A stretch of 9,741 nucleotides of DNA from Cyanobacteria bacterium RUI128 (lineage in GTDB: Bacteria; Cyanobacteriota; Vampirovibrionia; Gastranaerophilales; Gastranaerophilaceae). The notes under the pieces were generated by a model. That model saw only the letters and a list, made by a program, of their open reading frames with translations. It ran no database searches and was not told the origin of the DNA. Shown piece by piece: positions 1 through 7,171 of the stretch. The translations under genes were made by a program, and so were the position numbers. The DNA lies in the NCBI GenBank assembly GCA_024695725.1, contig JAILHQ010000085.1, positions 1-9,741 of the forward strand. Reading direction: 5' to 3'. Within the stretch, counting starts at the first letter, position 1. Each line of letters opens with the position of its first letter.

Positions 1-904
1 GTCTGAAACTAAGAATTTTATTGAGAAACACAAGGGGCGTGTTATGATGCCTGCAGTTGAGAGAAGAAACTGTGAAATTCTGAAACTGTTCGGGGGAAAA
101 TACGCAGACAGAGTTTTGCTTGATATGGACAGGGCAGGGCTTATCGACATTATATTTCCTATAATGCTTGATGTTAAGAAGGTTCCGCCTAATACTCATC
201 ATCATCTGGGCTTGTTTAATCATTCAATAGAAACGGTAAAACAAATTCAGCTGATATATGAAAATTCGGAACCTGAAGTGAAGGAACACCTGGAAGAAAT
301 TGATTTTGGCGGGGATACAAGACTTGCGCATTTAAAATTTGCGGGTTTCCTCCACGATATCGGTAAGTTTTCAACCTGGACTATAGAAGACGACGGCAGA
401 CATCGTTTTATAAGACATGATGAAATCGGTGAACAGTTAGCAAAAGGTATTTTAAGAAAGTCAAAGTTCTCAAGAAAACAGATTGATTATATTTCAGGTA
501 TAATTCGTCATCATATGTATCCGTCATCTGTTATTTCGGCTTCAAATCTGACGGATAAAGTTTATATGAGATACGTAAGAAAAGCTGGAGATAATGCGAT
601 AGACCTTATTACCATTGCAAAGGCTGACAGATTATCCGCAAGGGGGCCTATGGTTACGGACGAAATGGTTAAAGAAAATATTGACGGGCTCAATACTCTT
701 CAGAATTTTTACCTGACAATAAAACCGACTCTCAAGCCTATTCCTAAATTGTTGGACGGGAATGATGTTATGAAAATACTCGGAATAGAACCGTCAGAAG
801 AATTAGGCCGTATTATGGATGCTCTTCATGAAGCCCAGTTAGACGGGAAGGTTAACACAAGAGAAGACGCCGAAATTTTTGTGAAATCTTGTCAGCATTG
901 TTAA
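1..904 (+). CDS. cca: CCA tRNA nucleotidyltransferase / poly(A) polymerase family protein, HD-domain C-terminal part (5' end outside window)
   Basis: The reading frame is open from base 2 with no stop before the first ATG at 44, so this is the 3' part of a longer gene and the ATG at 44 is probably internal. The family adds or repairs the 3' CCA of tRNAs in the cytoplasm. Visible parts: the tail of the RNA-binding helical region (RRNCEILKLFGGKYADRVL); an HD domain with FNHSIET (His near base 221), LHDIGK (His-Asp at 353-358), IRHHMYP and KADRLSARG; and a C-terminal segment (LLDGNDVMKILGIEPSEELGRI, then LDGKVNTREDAE) matching the usual C-terminus of HD-containing CCA-adding enzymes. The nucleotidyltransferase head (GxxxD and DxD motifs) would lie upstream and cannot be seen. 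The HD domain is typically a metal-dependent phosphohydrolase in this family. The stop TAA at 902-904 overlaps the stop of the opposing lipoprotein gene. The family call is firm; whether the enzyme is CCA-adding, A-adding or poly(A) polymerase cannot be told without the head. Confidence 0.88.
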   Translation, partial: SETKNFIEKHKGRVMMPAVERRNCEILKLFGGKYADRVLLDMDRAGLIDIIFPIMLDVKKVPPNTHHHLGLFNHSIETVKQIQLIYENSEPEVKEHLEEIDFGGDTRLAHLKFAGFLHDIGKFSTWTIEDDGRHRFIRHDEIGEQLAKGILRKSKFSRKQIDYISGIIRHHMYPSSVISASNLTDKVYMRYVRKAGDNAIDLITIAKADRLSARGPMVTDEMVKENIDGLNTLQNFYLTIKPTLKPIPKLLDGNDVMKILGIEPSEELGRIMDALHEAQLDGKVNTREDAEIFVKSCQHC

Positions 905-1338
905 TATGCGTAAAAATAGTTCCACGCAAGCGGTTTGGAGATATCATTTATCGCAAAGACCTGAAGCACATATCTTCCGGGCTGATGAACAGTGAAGTGG
1001 TTGTAGTAGTAATATTGGTTTTGTTTCATTATTCTGTAATCGTTTGTCCAAAGAATGGAGTATCCGCTAAGAGGTACTTTTTCTTCTGCCTTAAAGAGTT
1101 GCACTCTTATAAATTCTGTATCTATTTTTTTTTGAGAATAAAAAAGGTAGTATATTCTTTTCCCTGCCTCAAACGATCTTGATGCGTGCAGAACGTTGTC
1201 TTTTGTTATGGGTTCTGCATTAAACAAAATACCTGTCTCTTCCTCTTTACAGCCCGTAAGCACAAAAGGAAGACAACATATCAGTAATATCAGAATAAAT
1301 AATTTTATACTATTGCTGTAATTCTTTAATCTTTGCAT
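901..1338 (-). CDS. Small aromatic-rich lipoprotein, unknown function
   Basis: From ATG at 1338 this gives 145 residues. It has a textbook lipoprotein signal peptide: basic n-region (R3, K5, K12), hydrophobic core LFILILLICCLPFVL, and lipobox LTGC with Cys30 as the predicted lipidated residue. The mature part, about 116 residues, has no family I recognise. It is rich in aromatics (a YYYY run and an ending NYFYAY), and VHQPGRYVLQVFA reads like a strand pair of a beta-sandwich. The gene is last in the operon and overlaps the 3' end of the TPR gene (stop at 1310) by 29 bases, which suggests translational coupling. An in-frame TTG at 1353 is a real alternative start: it adds five residues and has AGGA about eight bases upstream, whereas the ATG has no good SD. 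The stop lies in the TTAA shared with the cca gene. Lipoprotein status is firm; the function is unknown. Confidence 0.8.
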   Translation of the reverse strand: MQRLKNYSNSIKLFILILLICCLPFVLTGCKEEETGILFNAEPITKDNVLHASRSFEAGKRIYYLFYSQKKIDTEFIRVQLFKAEEKVPLSGYSILWTNDYRIMKQNQYYYYNHFTVHQPGRYVLQVFAINDISKPLAWNYFYAY

Positions 1339-3298
1339 TAACCGTATTAACAAGACCTTTATCCTGTTCTAATTTAACGTATTTTTTGTAATTATCAACA
1401 GCTTTTGTGTTGTTATGTTCATATTCATAAGCAAGACCTAAAGCGTAATATGCGTAGGTGTATTTATCGTCTATTGCGATAACTTTGTTGAAACAGTCAA
1501 TAGCATCATTCAGTTTATTTGTGTTTGCATACACAAGTCCAAGGTTAAACCAGCCGTCTGTGTACTTGTCGTCACAATCTATTGCCTTTTGGTAATATTC
1601 TCCGGATTTTACCAAATCTTTGTTTGTTTTGTAGATATTACCTATTTTAAGCAGAACCTCTTTGTTGTCAGGATTCATCTGGACAACTTTTTCGTAAGGT
1701 GCAAGCGCTGCTTTATAGTTTTTAGCTTTGTAGTATTTATCAGCCGTTGCCAGAAGTGATGCATATTCAACCTCTTTGTTATCGCTGTGAGAGGTTGCTA
1801 ATTTTTCGAGGTCCTCTGTTGAGAGAGAATCTTTATACGCTTCGTAGGCATCCGTGTAGTCCTGATTTTTAGGTTCTATGCCTGCAGCCTTTTGGTAGTT
1901 AGACAAGGCTGCACCCTTTTCGCCTTTTTTATCGTGAGCCTGAGCAAGCCCCATATATGCAGAAGGCTCTTTCGGGTTCATTTCGGCTGCCTTGTTAAAG
2001 GTTGCAATAGCCTCGTCGTTCTTGTTTTCATCAAGAAGTTTATATCCGTATTCAATTAAGGCTGCGTTTAAGTTTGTTCTGATAACTTCATCGTTCTTCA
2101 GAGTCAGAATTTTTTCGTATGCTGCAATCGCATCTTTATAGTTTTCGGTTGCGTGCAGGGCGATAGCCTTGTTGTAGTTCAGGCTGTAATTGTTCGGATC
2201 TTTTGAAAGTGCAATATTGTAGTATTGTATTGCTTTTGCAAAGTTGTTTTCTTTATGATAACAAAACGCTAAGTCCTTTACGGTATCCATATCGTTACCA
2301 TCTATCGCATAAGCTTTTTCGAAATTAGCGAGTGCAAGATCCATTTTATCGGTTCTTTTGTATAATGCACCGAGGTTAATATAACCGTCCGGATCGTTAG
2401 GATATGCCGCAATGTAGGCTTTATATTGTTTAATTGCTTCGTCGTCTTTCGACTGAGCAGATAACATATTCGCATAATCAAGTCTGAATTCGTTCATTCC
2501 CGGTGCTATTTCAAACAGTTTGTTATAAGTAGCCTCAGCTTTGCTGTAATCTTCTACCGTCTGATAGCAGAGTGCTAACTGTGCAAGTGCTTTTACGCTG
2601 TTACTATCCTGTTCAACAGCTTTTTCAAGCATAGGTATTGCCTCTTTATATTCTTTCAGTTTATAAAGAGCGGTACCGTATTTTGAATAGTCTTTGAACG
2701 CTTTCGGATTTTTTTCATACATTGATTTGAAGATTTCACAAGCCTTTTCAGCCTTGTCGCTCATAAAATATGCTTCTGCAAGGTTTGCTCTTGCTTCATC
2801 GTTATCAGGGTATAATTCGAGGAATTTGTTGTAGTATTCTTCAGCATCTCCGTATTGGTTTCTTGCAAGCTGAACGTTTGCAATGTTTATATAGTTATAT
2901 TTGTATTCAGGGCATAATTCCATTGCTTTTTCGTAAGCATCAAGAGCTTTGTCGTTTTCGTTCAGGGTTTGATAAATACTTCCTAAACTTACGTATAAGA
3001 AGGCATCATTCGGTCTGAGTTCAAGCGCTTTTTTGTAGGCAGTTACTGCTTCTTTATACTTTTCCTGAATGGAATAAAGACCGCCTAATTTTGTATAAAG
3101 CAGAATATCGTCATCGTTGTTAACTTCGATAGCTTTCAGTATGAAATTAACTGCTCCTGCTATGTCCTGCTTGTATTCACAGGCGCTTGCCTGTTGATAG
3201 TATTGATGAGCCTCTTTTGTCATTTTTGCAGATACCGTATTAACGGACAGAGCCAATGACATCAATAATGCAATCCCCAAATAACGTTTTTTCATCAT
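1310..3298 (-). CDS. Exported tetratricopeptide-repeat (TPR) protein
   Basis: 662 residues. Residues 1-24 form a Sec signal peptide (MMKKRYLG, a hydrophobic core, then VSA before K25) with no lipobox, so the mature protein should be outside the cytoplasm. Almost everything else is TPR: about 13 units from residue 27 to 479, a non-TPR linker at about 480-510, then about four more units to 648. Typical units are YKEAVTAYKKALELRPND and LNDAIDCFNKVIAIDDKY, with the 34-residue spacing and the A8/Y11/A20/P32 pattern. No catalytic domain is seen, so the likely role is a protein-binding scaffold. AAGGA lies 5 bases before the ATG at 3298 and 8 bases before a second ATG at 3295; the second may be preferred, which changes one residue. 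The gene starts 16 bases after the zinc-ribbon ATPase gene and overlaps the lipoprotein gene, so the three are almost certainly co-transcribed. TPR content is certain; the partner proteins are unknown. Confidence 0.92.
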   Translation of the reverse strand: MMKKRYLGIALLMSLALSVNTVSAKMTKEAHQYYQQASACEYKQDIAGAVNFILKAIEVNNDDDILLYTKLGGLYSIQEKYKEAVTAYKKALELRPNDAFLYVSLGSIYQTLNENDKALDAYEKAMELCPEYKYNYINIANVQLARNQYGDAEEYYNKFLELYPDNDEARANLAEAYFMSDKAEKACEIFKSMYEKNPKAFKDYSKYGTALYKLKEYKEAIPMLEKAVEQDSNSVKALAQLALCYQTVEDYSKAEATYNKLFEIAPGMNEFRLDYANMLSAQSKDDEAIKQYKAYIAAYPNDPDGYINLGALYKRTDKMDLALANFEKAYAIDGNDMDTVKDLAFCYHKENNFAKAIQYYNIALSKDPNNYSLNYNKAIALHATENYKDAIAAYEKILTLKNDEVIRTNLNAALIEYGYKLLDENKNDEAIATFNKAAEMNPKEPSAYMGLAQAHDKKGEKGAALSNYQKAAGIEPKNQDYTDAYEAYKDSLSTEDLEKLATSHSDNKEVEYASLLATADKYYKAKNYKAALAPYEKVVQMNPDNKEVLLKIGNIYKTNKDLVKSGEYYQKAIDCDDKYTDGWFNLGLVYANTNKLNDAIDCFNKVIAIDDKYTYAYYALGLAYEYEHNNTKAVDNYKKYVKLEQDKGLVNTVNAKIKELQQ

Positions 3299-3314
3299 AT
3301 TTATCCTTATTATT

Positions 3315-6278
3315 TTATATTTTTACCCCGTGTGCTTTTGATAAAATATCAAGTTCGCTCATTTTTTGTGTAATTAATTTTGAAAGTGAGCTTATATCGA
3401 GAACTTTGTTCAACTCATAAGCCTTTTTGTATAATTCATCGGCTTTTTTGATTGTATCCTGTTTATCAGGAGAATTAGCCACCATTTCCTTCTGGCAGTC
3501 GCCCGACATCAGGTAGAGTTTAATAAGCTGATATTTGATATCATATCCCCTTGCGATTGTAAGTGCTCTGTCAATGTAGATTCGTGCTGATTCGTAATCC
3601 TTCAGTGACAGATAAATTCTGCATATAAGTTTATCAAACAGTAATGCAAAATAGTGGTTGCAAATTTCAGGTTTTTGGGCAATGCTGAGTGCTTTTGTTG
3701 CAATATCCAGAGCCTGTTGTTTGTCAACCATAATAGTTGCTTCAGCAGTTAGGTACCAGCCGAGAAGAACCCCGACCGCATTTTTTTCTTTTGCGAAATA
3801 TTCAAGCTGTTTTGTATAAATTTTTATAGCGCTTTGTGCTGACTGCGACTGTAATATAATTTTCCCGAGTATCAGTTTTGAAATATTCTTTGTAAGTTTG
3901 TCGTTAATATTGTCCGCAAAAGATGCAATATTAAACAATTCGTCCATATCGATTTTTTCACGTTCGGTAAAGAATTTGTTCAAAAGGCTGATAAGGTTAA
4001 GTCTTGATACGACAAATGAATTGATGATATCAGAGTTTTGATAAATCTCAAAAATATCATTCAGTATTTTGTTGGACATTGCGATGTTGCCCTTGATGGT
4101 GTTTGCAAGAGCCAATTCCAACTGCAGATTGCAGAAGAACTGTTTGTCGTGAATGTCGTTTGCTTCCAAAATTTTGAATAACTCGTTTATAACCTTGAAT
4201 GCTCTGTCATTCCCTTGTCTTGTCAGAGCTTTAACAAGAGAAAACATAGTCGCTATCCAGGTTTCAAAAACTTCTTCTTCGCTGATAAGTTTGTATTTTG
4301 AGGATTTGTTTGCAAGAGTTGCTTCTATCACAGGAATAATTTCGTTTTCAGCAAGACTTACAACTTCCCCGAAGTTTCCGATTTTGTTCAGAGCTTTAAG
4401 TTTTCTTGATTTAATAACTGCAACTTCAAGCGACTGAGGGTTTTCAAGCTTGTTTATAACATTATCAACACACTCGATTACACCGTAATAATTTTCTGTT
4501 TTCATTGCGCAGGAGGCAATATATCCGAGTAAATCAATTTCTTCATACTTTGTATGAGGCTCCATATTTAAAGCGTTTGTCAGGAACTTTATACCTTCTT
4601 TCGGGTCTGTTGCTTCAAGCAGTTTCCCGCTTTGAACATAGATATTCTTTTTGATATTTTCCGAAGATTTAATAACATTGTTTTCAACGACATCCAATAT
4701 TTGTTTTTGTGCCGTAACAAACAGGCTTGTATCTCCTATGTAGGATGCGATTTGTACTCCTGCAGTCCACACGCTGAGATACTGCTGTGTATATTTCATC
4801 TCTTTTGCCATAAAGCTCAGAGGTGCCAGGGATGACAAATGATAGTTCTGAAGAAGAACGAAGAGTTCTTCGCAGACTTTTTTGAAATTGTCTTTGTCGT
4901 TTTTAAGTTCGTCATAGATAATTTCCCACTGGGACATACTTATAAATTCATAAACAACAGGTGAAACCGAAACAAGATAGTTAAGTTTAACAAGTTTGTT
5001 CAGAATTAAATCAAGCTGTTCTAAATCAATATCCTCAAAGGTGTTGAGCATAATAGGATTTGATTTTGCGCCTAAGATGGATATGGCTGTCAGAACTCTA
5101 TATGCGAGGATATCTTCTGTTTTCAGAAGATTTAATCTTTCCGCCATAACTTCTTCTATCGTAGCAGGTATTGAGAAAGGTATTCCCTCACGCTGTTTGT
5201 CTGCTGCGAGATTTATTATCTGTTCAAAATTGGAAGGGTTCCCTTTTGAGTATTTATGAATAAGATTTTTCTGTTCAATACTCAGCTCGATACCCTTATA
5301 TTTATCCATAATCGGAATAAGCTGTTCTCTGTTAAGCGGTGCAATAGTAATGTTTTCATACGCAGCTTCAGTTAGATTGTCGTGCGGAATACATGCTATT
5401 GCCGAACGCGGTTGTGCGAAGGTCAGAACAAATGTCAGACTCGGTAATATTTCCGTATCGCCAAGGATAAGGTTGATAAATTCGAGTGACATTCTGTCAA
5501 GACTATTGAAATTATTCACAACGAAGACAATATCCATTGATGTCGCAACAGTCTTAAACACCTTCAGCAAAATATCGAAGGTGCGTTGTTTGCAGGCATG
5601 GATATTTTTAAACTCTCCAAACTTTTCGGGGTAGAGGAAATTGATAAAATCTTCCACTTCGTCCTGAGTGAGTTCTTTAAAATCCTGTTTAAAAAATTTG
5701 ACAGATTCTTTCTTCAGTGCATCCAGATCTATGCAGAACGCATTGAGATTAAACAGGTTAAGGAAAACATCCTGAAAGAACCCCATAGGGGTTAACAGGG
5801 TGTGAGGTGAACATTTCCCCGTAAGCCAGGCAATATTTTTGTCTTTAAGTTCCTCGGTTGCGAATTTAATGACAAGACTTTTGCCTGCACCGCTTTCGCC
5901 GTTAAGTGCAATAACCTTAATATCAGGGCTTAAAACAGATTCTTTTAATTTTTCTTTTGCGTTTTGCTGGTTGTAATATATTGCTTCGTACTTAGGCATA
6001 GAATCAACGGTTGTGTTCTTACTTTCCGGAGTTTCAGCCGGTTTGTTTTTAGGTTTAAGAACAGTTCCGCATCTTCTGCAGGAAGAACTTTTGCTGGAAT
6101 TTGCAGCACCGCACAGCGGACACATTTTTAAAAGTTCGTGACCGCAATTTTTGCACTTGTGAGCTGTCAAAAGGTTATGAGATTTGCAATTCGGGCATAA
6201 TCTGCCAACCCTTGTTCCGCAATTCTCACACTTGAGACTCTCTTCGGATATTTCTGTTTTGCACTTAGGACAAAGCAT
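3315..6278 (-). CDS. Zinc-ribbon STAND/AAA-type ATPase with helical-repeat C-terminus
   Basis: 987 residues, no signal peptide, so cytoplasmic. Three consecutive CxxC...CxxC zinc ribbons use Cys 3/6/17/20, 28/31/42/45 and 53/56/67/70. After a linker (about 72-95) comes an AAA_16-like NTPase domain: Walker A GESGAGKS (127-134); the Walker B region IVFVVNNFNSLD (250-261), where relatives usually have hydrophobic residues then DD or ED; a sensor-like strand LTFVLTFAQPR (281-291); and SKGNPSNFEQII (344-355), which matches the GNP signature of STAND ATPases. A probable winged-helix region (about 380-480) leads into roughly 500 residues of degenerate TPR-like helical repeats. The order resembles bacterial adenylate-cyclase or MalT-type STAND proteins, but no cyclase domain or HTH output domain is present. 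It is the first gene of the operon. The start is ATG at 6278; its SD is weak (AGG about 10 bases upstream, inside a palindrome). Domain calls are strong. The biological role is unknown; a signalling or assembly scaffold is inference. Confidence 0.85.
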   Translation of the reverse strand: MLCPKCKTEISEESLKCENCGTRVGRLCPNCKSHNLLTAHKCKNCGHELLKMCPLCGAANSSKSSSCRRCGTVLKPKNKPAETPESKNTTVDSMPKYEAIYYNQQNAKEKLKESVLSPDIKVIALNGESGAGKSLVIKFATEELKDKNIAWLTGKCSPHTLLTPMGFFQDVFLNLFNLNAFCIDLDALKKESVKFFKQDFKELTQDEVEDFINFLYPEKFGEFKNIHACKQRTFDILLKVFKTVATSMDIVFVVNNFNSLDRMSLEFINLILGDTEILPSLTFVLTFAQPRSAIACIPHDNLTEAAYENITIAPLNREQLIPIMDKYKGIELSIEQKNLIHKYSKGNPSNFEQIINLAADKQREGIPFSIPATIEEVMAERLNLLKTEDILAYRVLTAISILGAKSNPIMLNTFEDIDLEQLDLILNKLVKLNYLVSVSPVVYEFISMSQWEIIYDELKNDKDNFKKVCEELFVLLQNYHLSSLAPLSFMAKEMKYTQQYLSVWTAGVQIASYIGDTSLFVTAQKQILDVVENNVIKSSENIKKNIYVQSGKLLEATDPKEGIKFLTNALNMEPHTKYEEIDLLGYIASCAMKTENYYGVIECVDNVINKLENPQSLEVAVIKSRKLKALNKIGNFGEVVSLAENEIIPVIEATLANKSSKYKLISEEEVFETWIATMFSLVKALTRQGNDRAFKVINELFKILEANDIHDKQFFCNLQLELALANTIKGNIAMSNKILNDIFEIYQNSDIINSFVVSRLNLISLLNKFFTEREKIDMDELFNIASFADNINDKLTKNISKLILGKIILQSQSAQSAIKIYTKQLEYFAKEKNAVGVLLGWYLTAEATIMVDKQQALDIATKALSIAQKPEICNHYFALLFDKLICRIYLSLKDYESARIYIDRALTIARGYDIKYQLIKLYLMSGDCQKEMVANSPDKQDTIKKADELYKKAYELNKVLDISSLSKLITQKMSELDILSKAHGVKI

Positions 6279-6282
6279 TTTT

Positions 6283-6292
6283 TAGGTACCTA
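6283..6292. promoter_or_regulatory. 10-bp perfect palindrome just before the ATPase start codon
   Basis: TAGGTACCTA is its own reverse complement and lies 4 to 13 bases upstream of the ATG at 6278, overlapping where the ribosome site should be. It could be an operator or could mask initiation in the mRNA. It is short enough to arise by chance, so the functional call is tentative. Confidence 0.25.
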
Positions 6293-6403
6293 TAATTTTA
6301 TCTGAATCTGTCAAATTCCCCAATCATATATTATCATATTTTTTTATAGCGGGCTTTTTGTAAAGAAAAAATCAACCAAATGCAGTAGACGGTTCTTTGA
6401 TAA

Positions 6404-6430
6404 TTGTTTTGTAAGGATAATCGTTATAAT
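6404..6430 (+). promoter_or_regulatory. Candidate sigma70-type promoter for the flavin reductase gene
   Basis: A perfect -10 TATAAT at 6425-6430 is preceded by a TTGTTT at 6404-6409 with a short 15-base spacer. AATTGT at 17 bases is the alternative -35. Initiation would fall near 6437, leaving a leader of about 50 bases before the ATG at 6490. The -10 is good and the -35 is weak. Confidence 0.4.
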
Positions 6431-6474
6431 GTTGTGAATGATTTATTGTATATTCATGGTAATATTAAACAAAA

Positions 6475-6481
6475 AAGGGAG
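6475..6481 (+). promoter_or_regulatory. Ribosome binding site that decides the flavin reductase start
   Basis: AAGGGAG ends at 6481, eight bases before the ATG at 6490. The in-frame GTG at 6481 begins inside this SD and so is unlikely to be the start. The ATG at 6490 also begins the protein at the usual N-terminus of the fold (MKKVIVINGSPR). Confidence 0.75.
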
Positions 6482-6489
6482 TGTTTATT

Positions 6490-7161
6490 ATGAAAAAAGT
6501 TATTGTTATAAACGGGAGTCCGAGAAAAGGGTTTAATACGGCACAACTTCTCAAGGAGGCTCAAAAAGGTGCAGAAGCGGCAGGCGCTGAGGTTGAATAC
6601 TTTAATTTAGTTGATTTGAATTTTAAAGGTTGTATGAGTTGTTTTGCCTGCAAACGTAAGGGCGCAGACTTAGGCGGCCTGTGTGCTTATAAGGATGATT
6701 TAAGACCGGTTCTTGAAAAAATATTACAGGCAGATGCTGTTATAATAGGAAGCCCGATATACTATTCCTATCCGACAGGCATGTTCAGAAACCTGCTGGA
6801 AAGAATGCTTTTTGCGGGGGGTACATATATGACTGACGAAAACGGAGGTTGGAAGAGAAATCTTAAACGTGATATTCCGGTCGGGCTTATCTTTACAATG
6901 AATTGTCCTGAAGGTATGGCAAATCAGTTTGATTATCCGACATTACTCGGCGCAAATGAAACTTCTTTAAAAATGATATACGGATATTGTGAAACGCTCA
7001 ATTCTTATGATACATACCAGTTCAGCGATTATTCAAAATATGACTGTGATGTGTTTGATGAGGTTCACAAACGTCAGGTTAAGGAAACACAGTTCCCTGT
7101 TGATATGAAGAAGGCTTATGAATTGGGTAAACGCTTATCCGAATTAAGGGTAACCTGCTAA
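6490..7161 (+). CDS. Flavodoxin-family NAD(P)H-dependent FMN reductase, iron-sulfur-flavoprotein-like
   Basis: 223 residues from ATG 6490. The N-terminus is the first strand and phosphate loop of the flavodoxin-like fold, VIVINGSPRKGFNT (residues 4-17), expected to hold the FMN phosphate. IIGSPIYYSYPTGMFRNLLER is the second FMN-contacting loop. Between them lies a cysteine set C48-x2-C51-x2-C54-x10-C65 (GCMSCFACK, then GLCAYKDDL). Iron-sulfur flavoproteins have a similar compact cluster, usually with 4-7 residues before the last Cys, so a [4Fe-4S] cluster is possible but unproved. The protein probably moves electrons from NAD(P)H or ferredoxin to flavin or a small acceptor in the cytoplasm. 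It is transcribed alone, divergent from the ATPase operon and convergent with the YkgJ-like gene 6 bases away. The substrate cannot be assigned. Confidence 0.85.
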   Translation: MKKVIVINGSPRKGFNTAQLLKEAQKGAEAAGAEVEYFNLVDLNFKGCMSCFACKRKGADLGGLCAYKDDLRPVLEKILQADAVIIGSPIYYSYPTGMFRNLLERMLFAGGTYMTDENGGWKRNLKRDIPVGLIFTMNCPEGMANQFDYPTLLGANETSLKMIYGYCETLNSYDTYQFSDYSKYDCDVFDEVHKRQVKETQFPVDMKKAYELGKRLSELRVTC

Positions 7162-7171
7162 ACCTGTTTAG
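7158..7171. repeat. Inverted repeat spanning both convergent stop codons
   Basis: CTAAAC-CT-GTTTAG is a perfect 6-bp inverted repeat. It contains the reductase TAA (7159-7161) and the complement of the YkgJ-like gene's TAA (7168-7170). As RNA it would make about a 5-bp stem. No U-run follows on either strand, so it is not a convincing intrinsic terminator. Confidence 0.45.

Larger units (their letters stand above)
6279..6489. other. Divergent intergenic region between the zinc-ribbon ATPase gene and the flavin reductase gene
   Basis: This 211-base AT-rich stretch has no supportable gene or structured RNA. It must hold the promoters of both divergent transcripts. On the plus side, TATAAT (6425-6430) is the best -10. 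On the minus side I find no convincing promoter: TTGACA is present as the complement of 6309-6314, but nothing like a -10 follows at 16-18 bases. Other structure: the palindrome TAGGTACCTA at 6283-6292, and ATCATAT twice at a 10-base interval (6323-6329 and 6333-6339). Confidence 0.6.

Noticed and set aside
44..46. ATG at 44 as the true start of the cca gene
   Set aside because: The frame is open upstream to the window edge and the protein would lack the nucleotidyltransferase head, so the gene continues beyond the window.
889..1182. Open frame on the plus strand opposite the lipoprotein gene
   Set aside because: It has no SD, a low-complexity hydrophobic translation with no family resemblance, and lies antisense to a gene with a clear lipobox and operon context.
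2770..3018. Plus-strand open frame inside the TPR gene (and similar ones at 4153-4437, 5350-5634, 8926-9219)
   Set aside because: Each is the complement of a well-supported minus-strand gene and shows no recognisable domain; they are shadow frames.
6309..6314. Perfect TTGACA -35 box on the minus strand before the ATPase operon
   Set aside because: At 16-18 bases downstream the sequence is like AGGTAC, not a -10; transcription would also begin almost at the ATG. Probably chance.
6481..6489. GTG at 6481 as start of the flavin reductase
   Set aside because: The GTG overlaps the SD (AAGGGAG) that is correctly spaced for ATG 6490, and the added residues precede the normal N-terminus of the fold.
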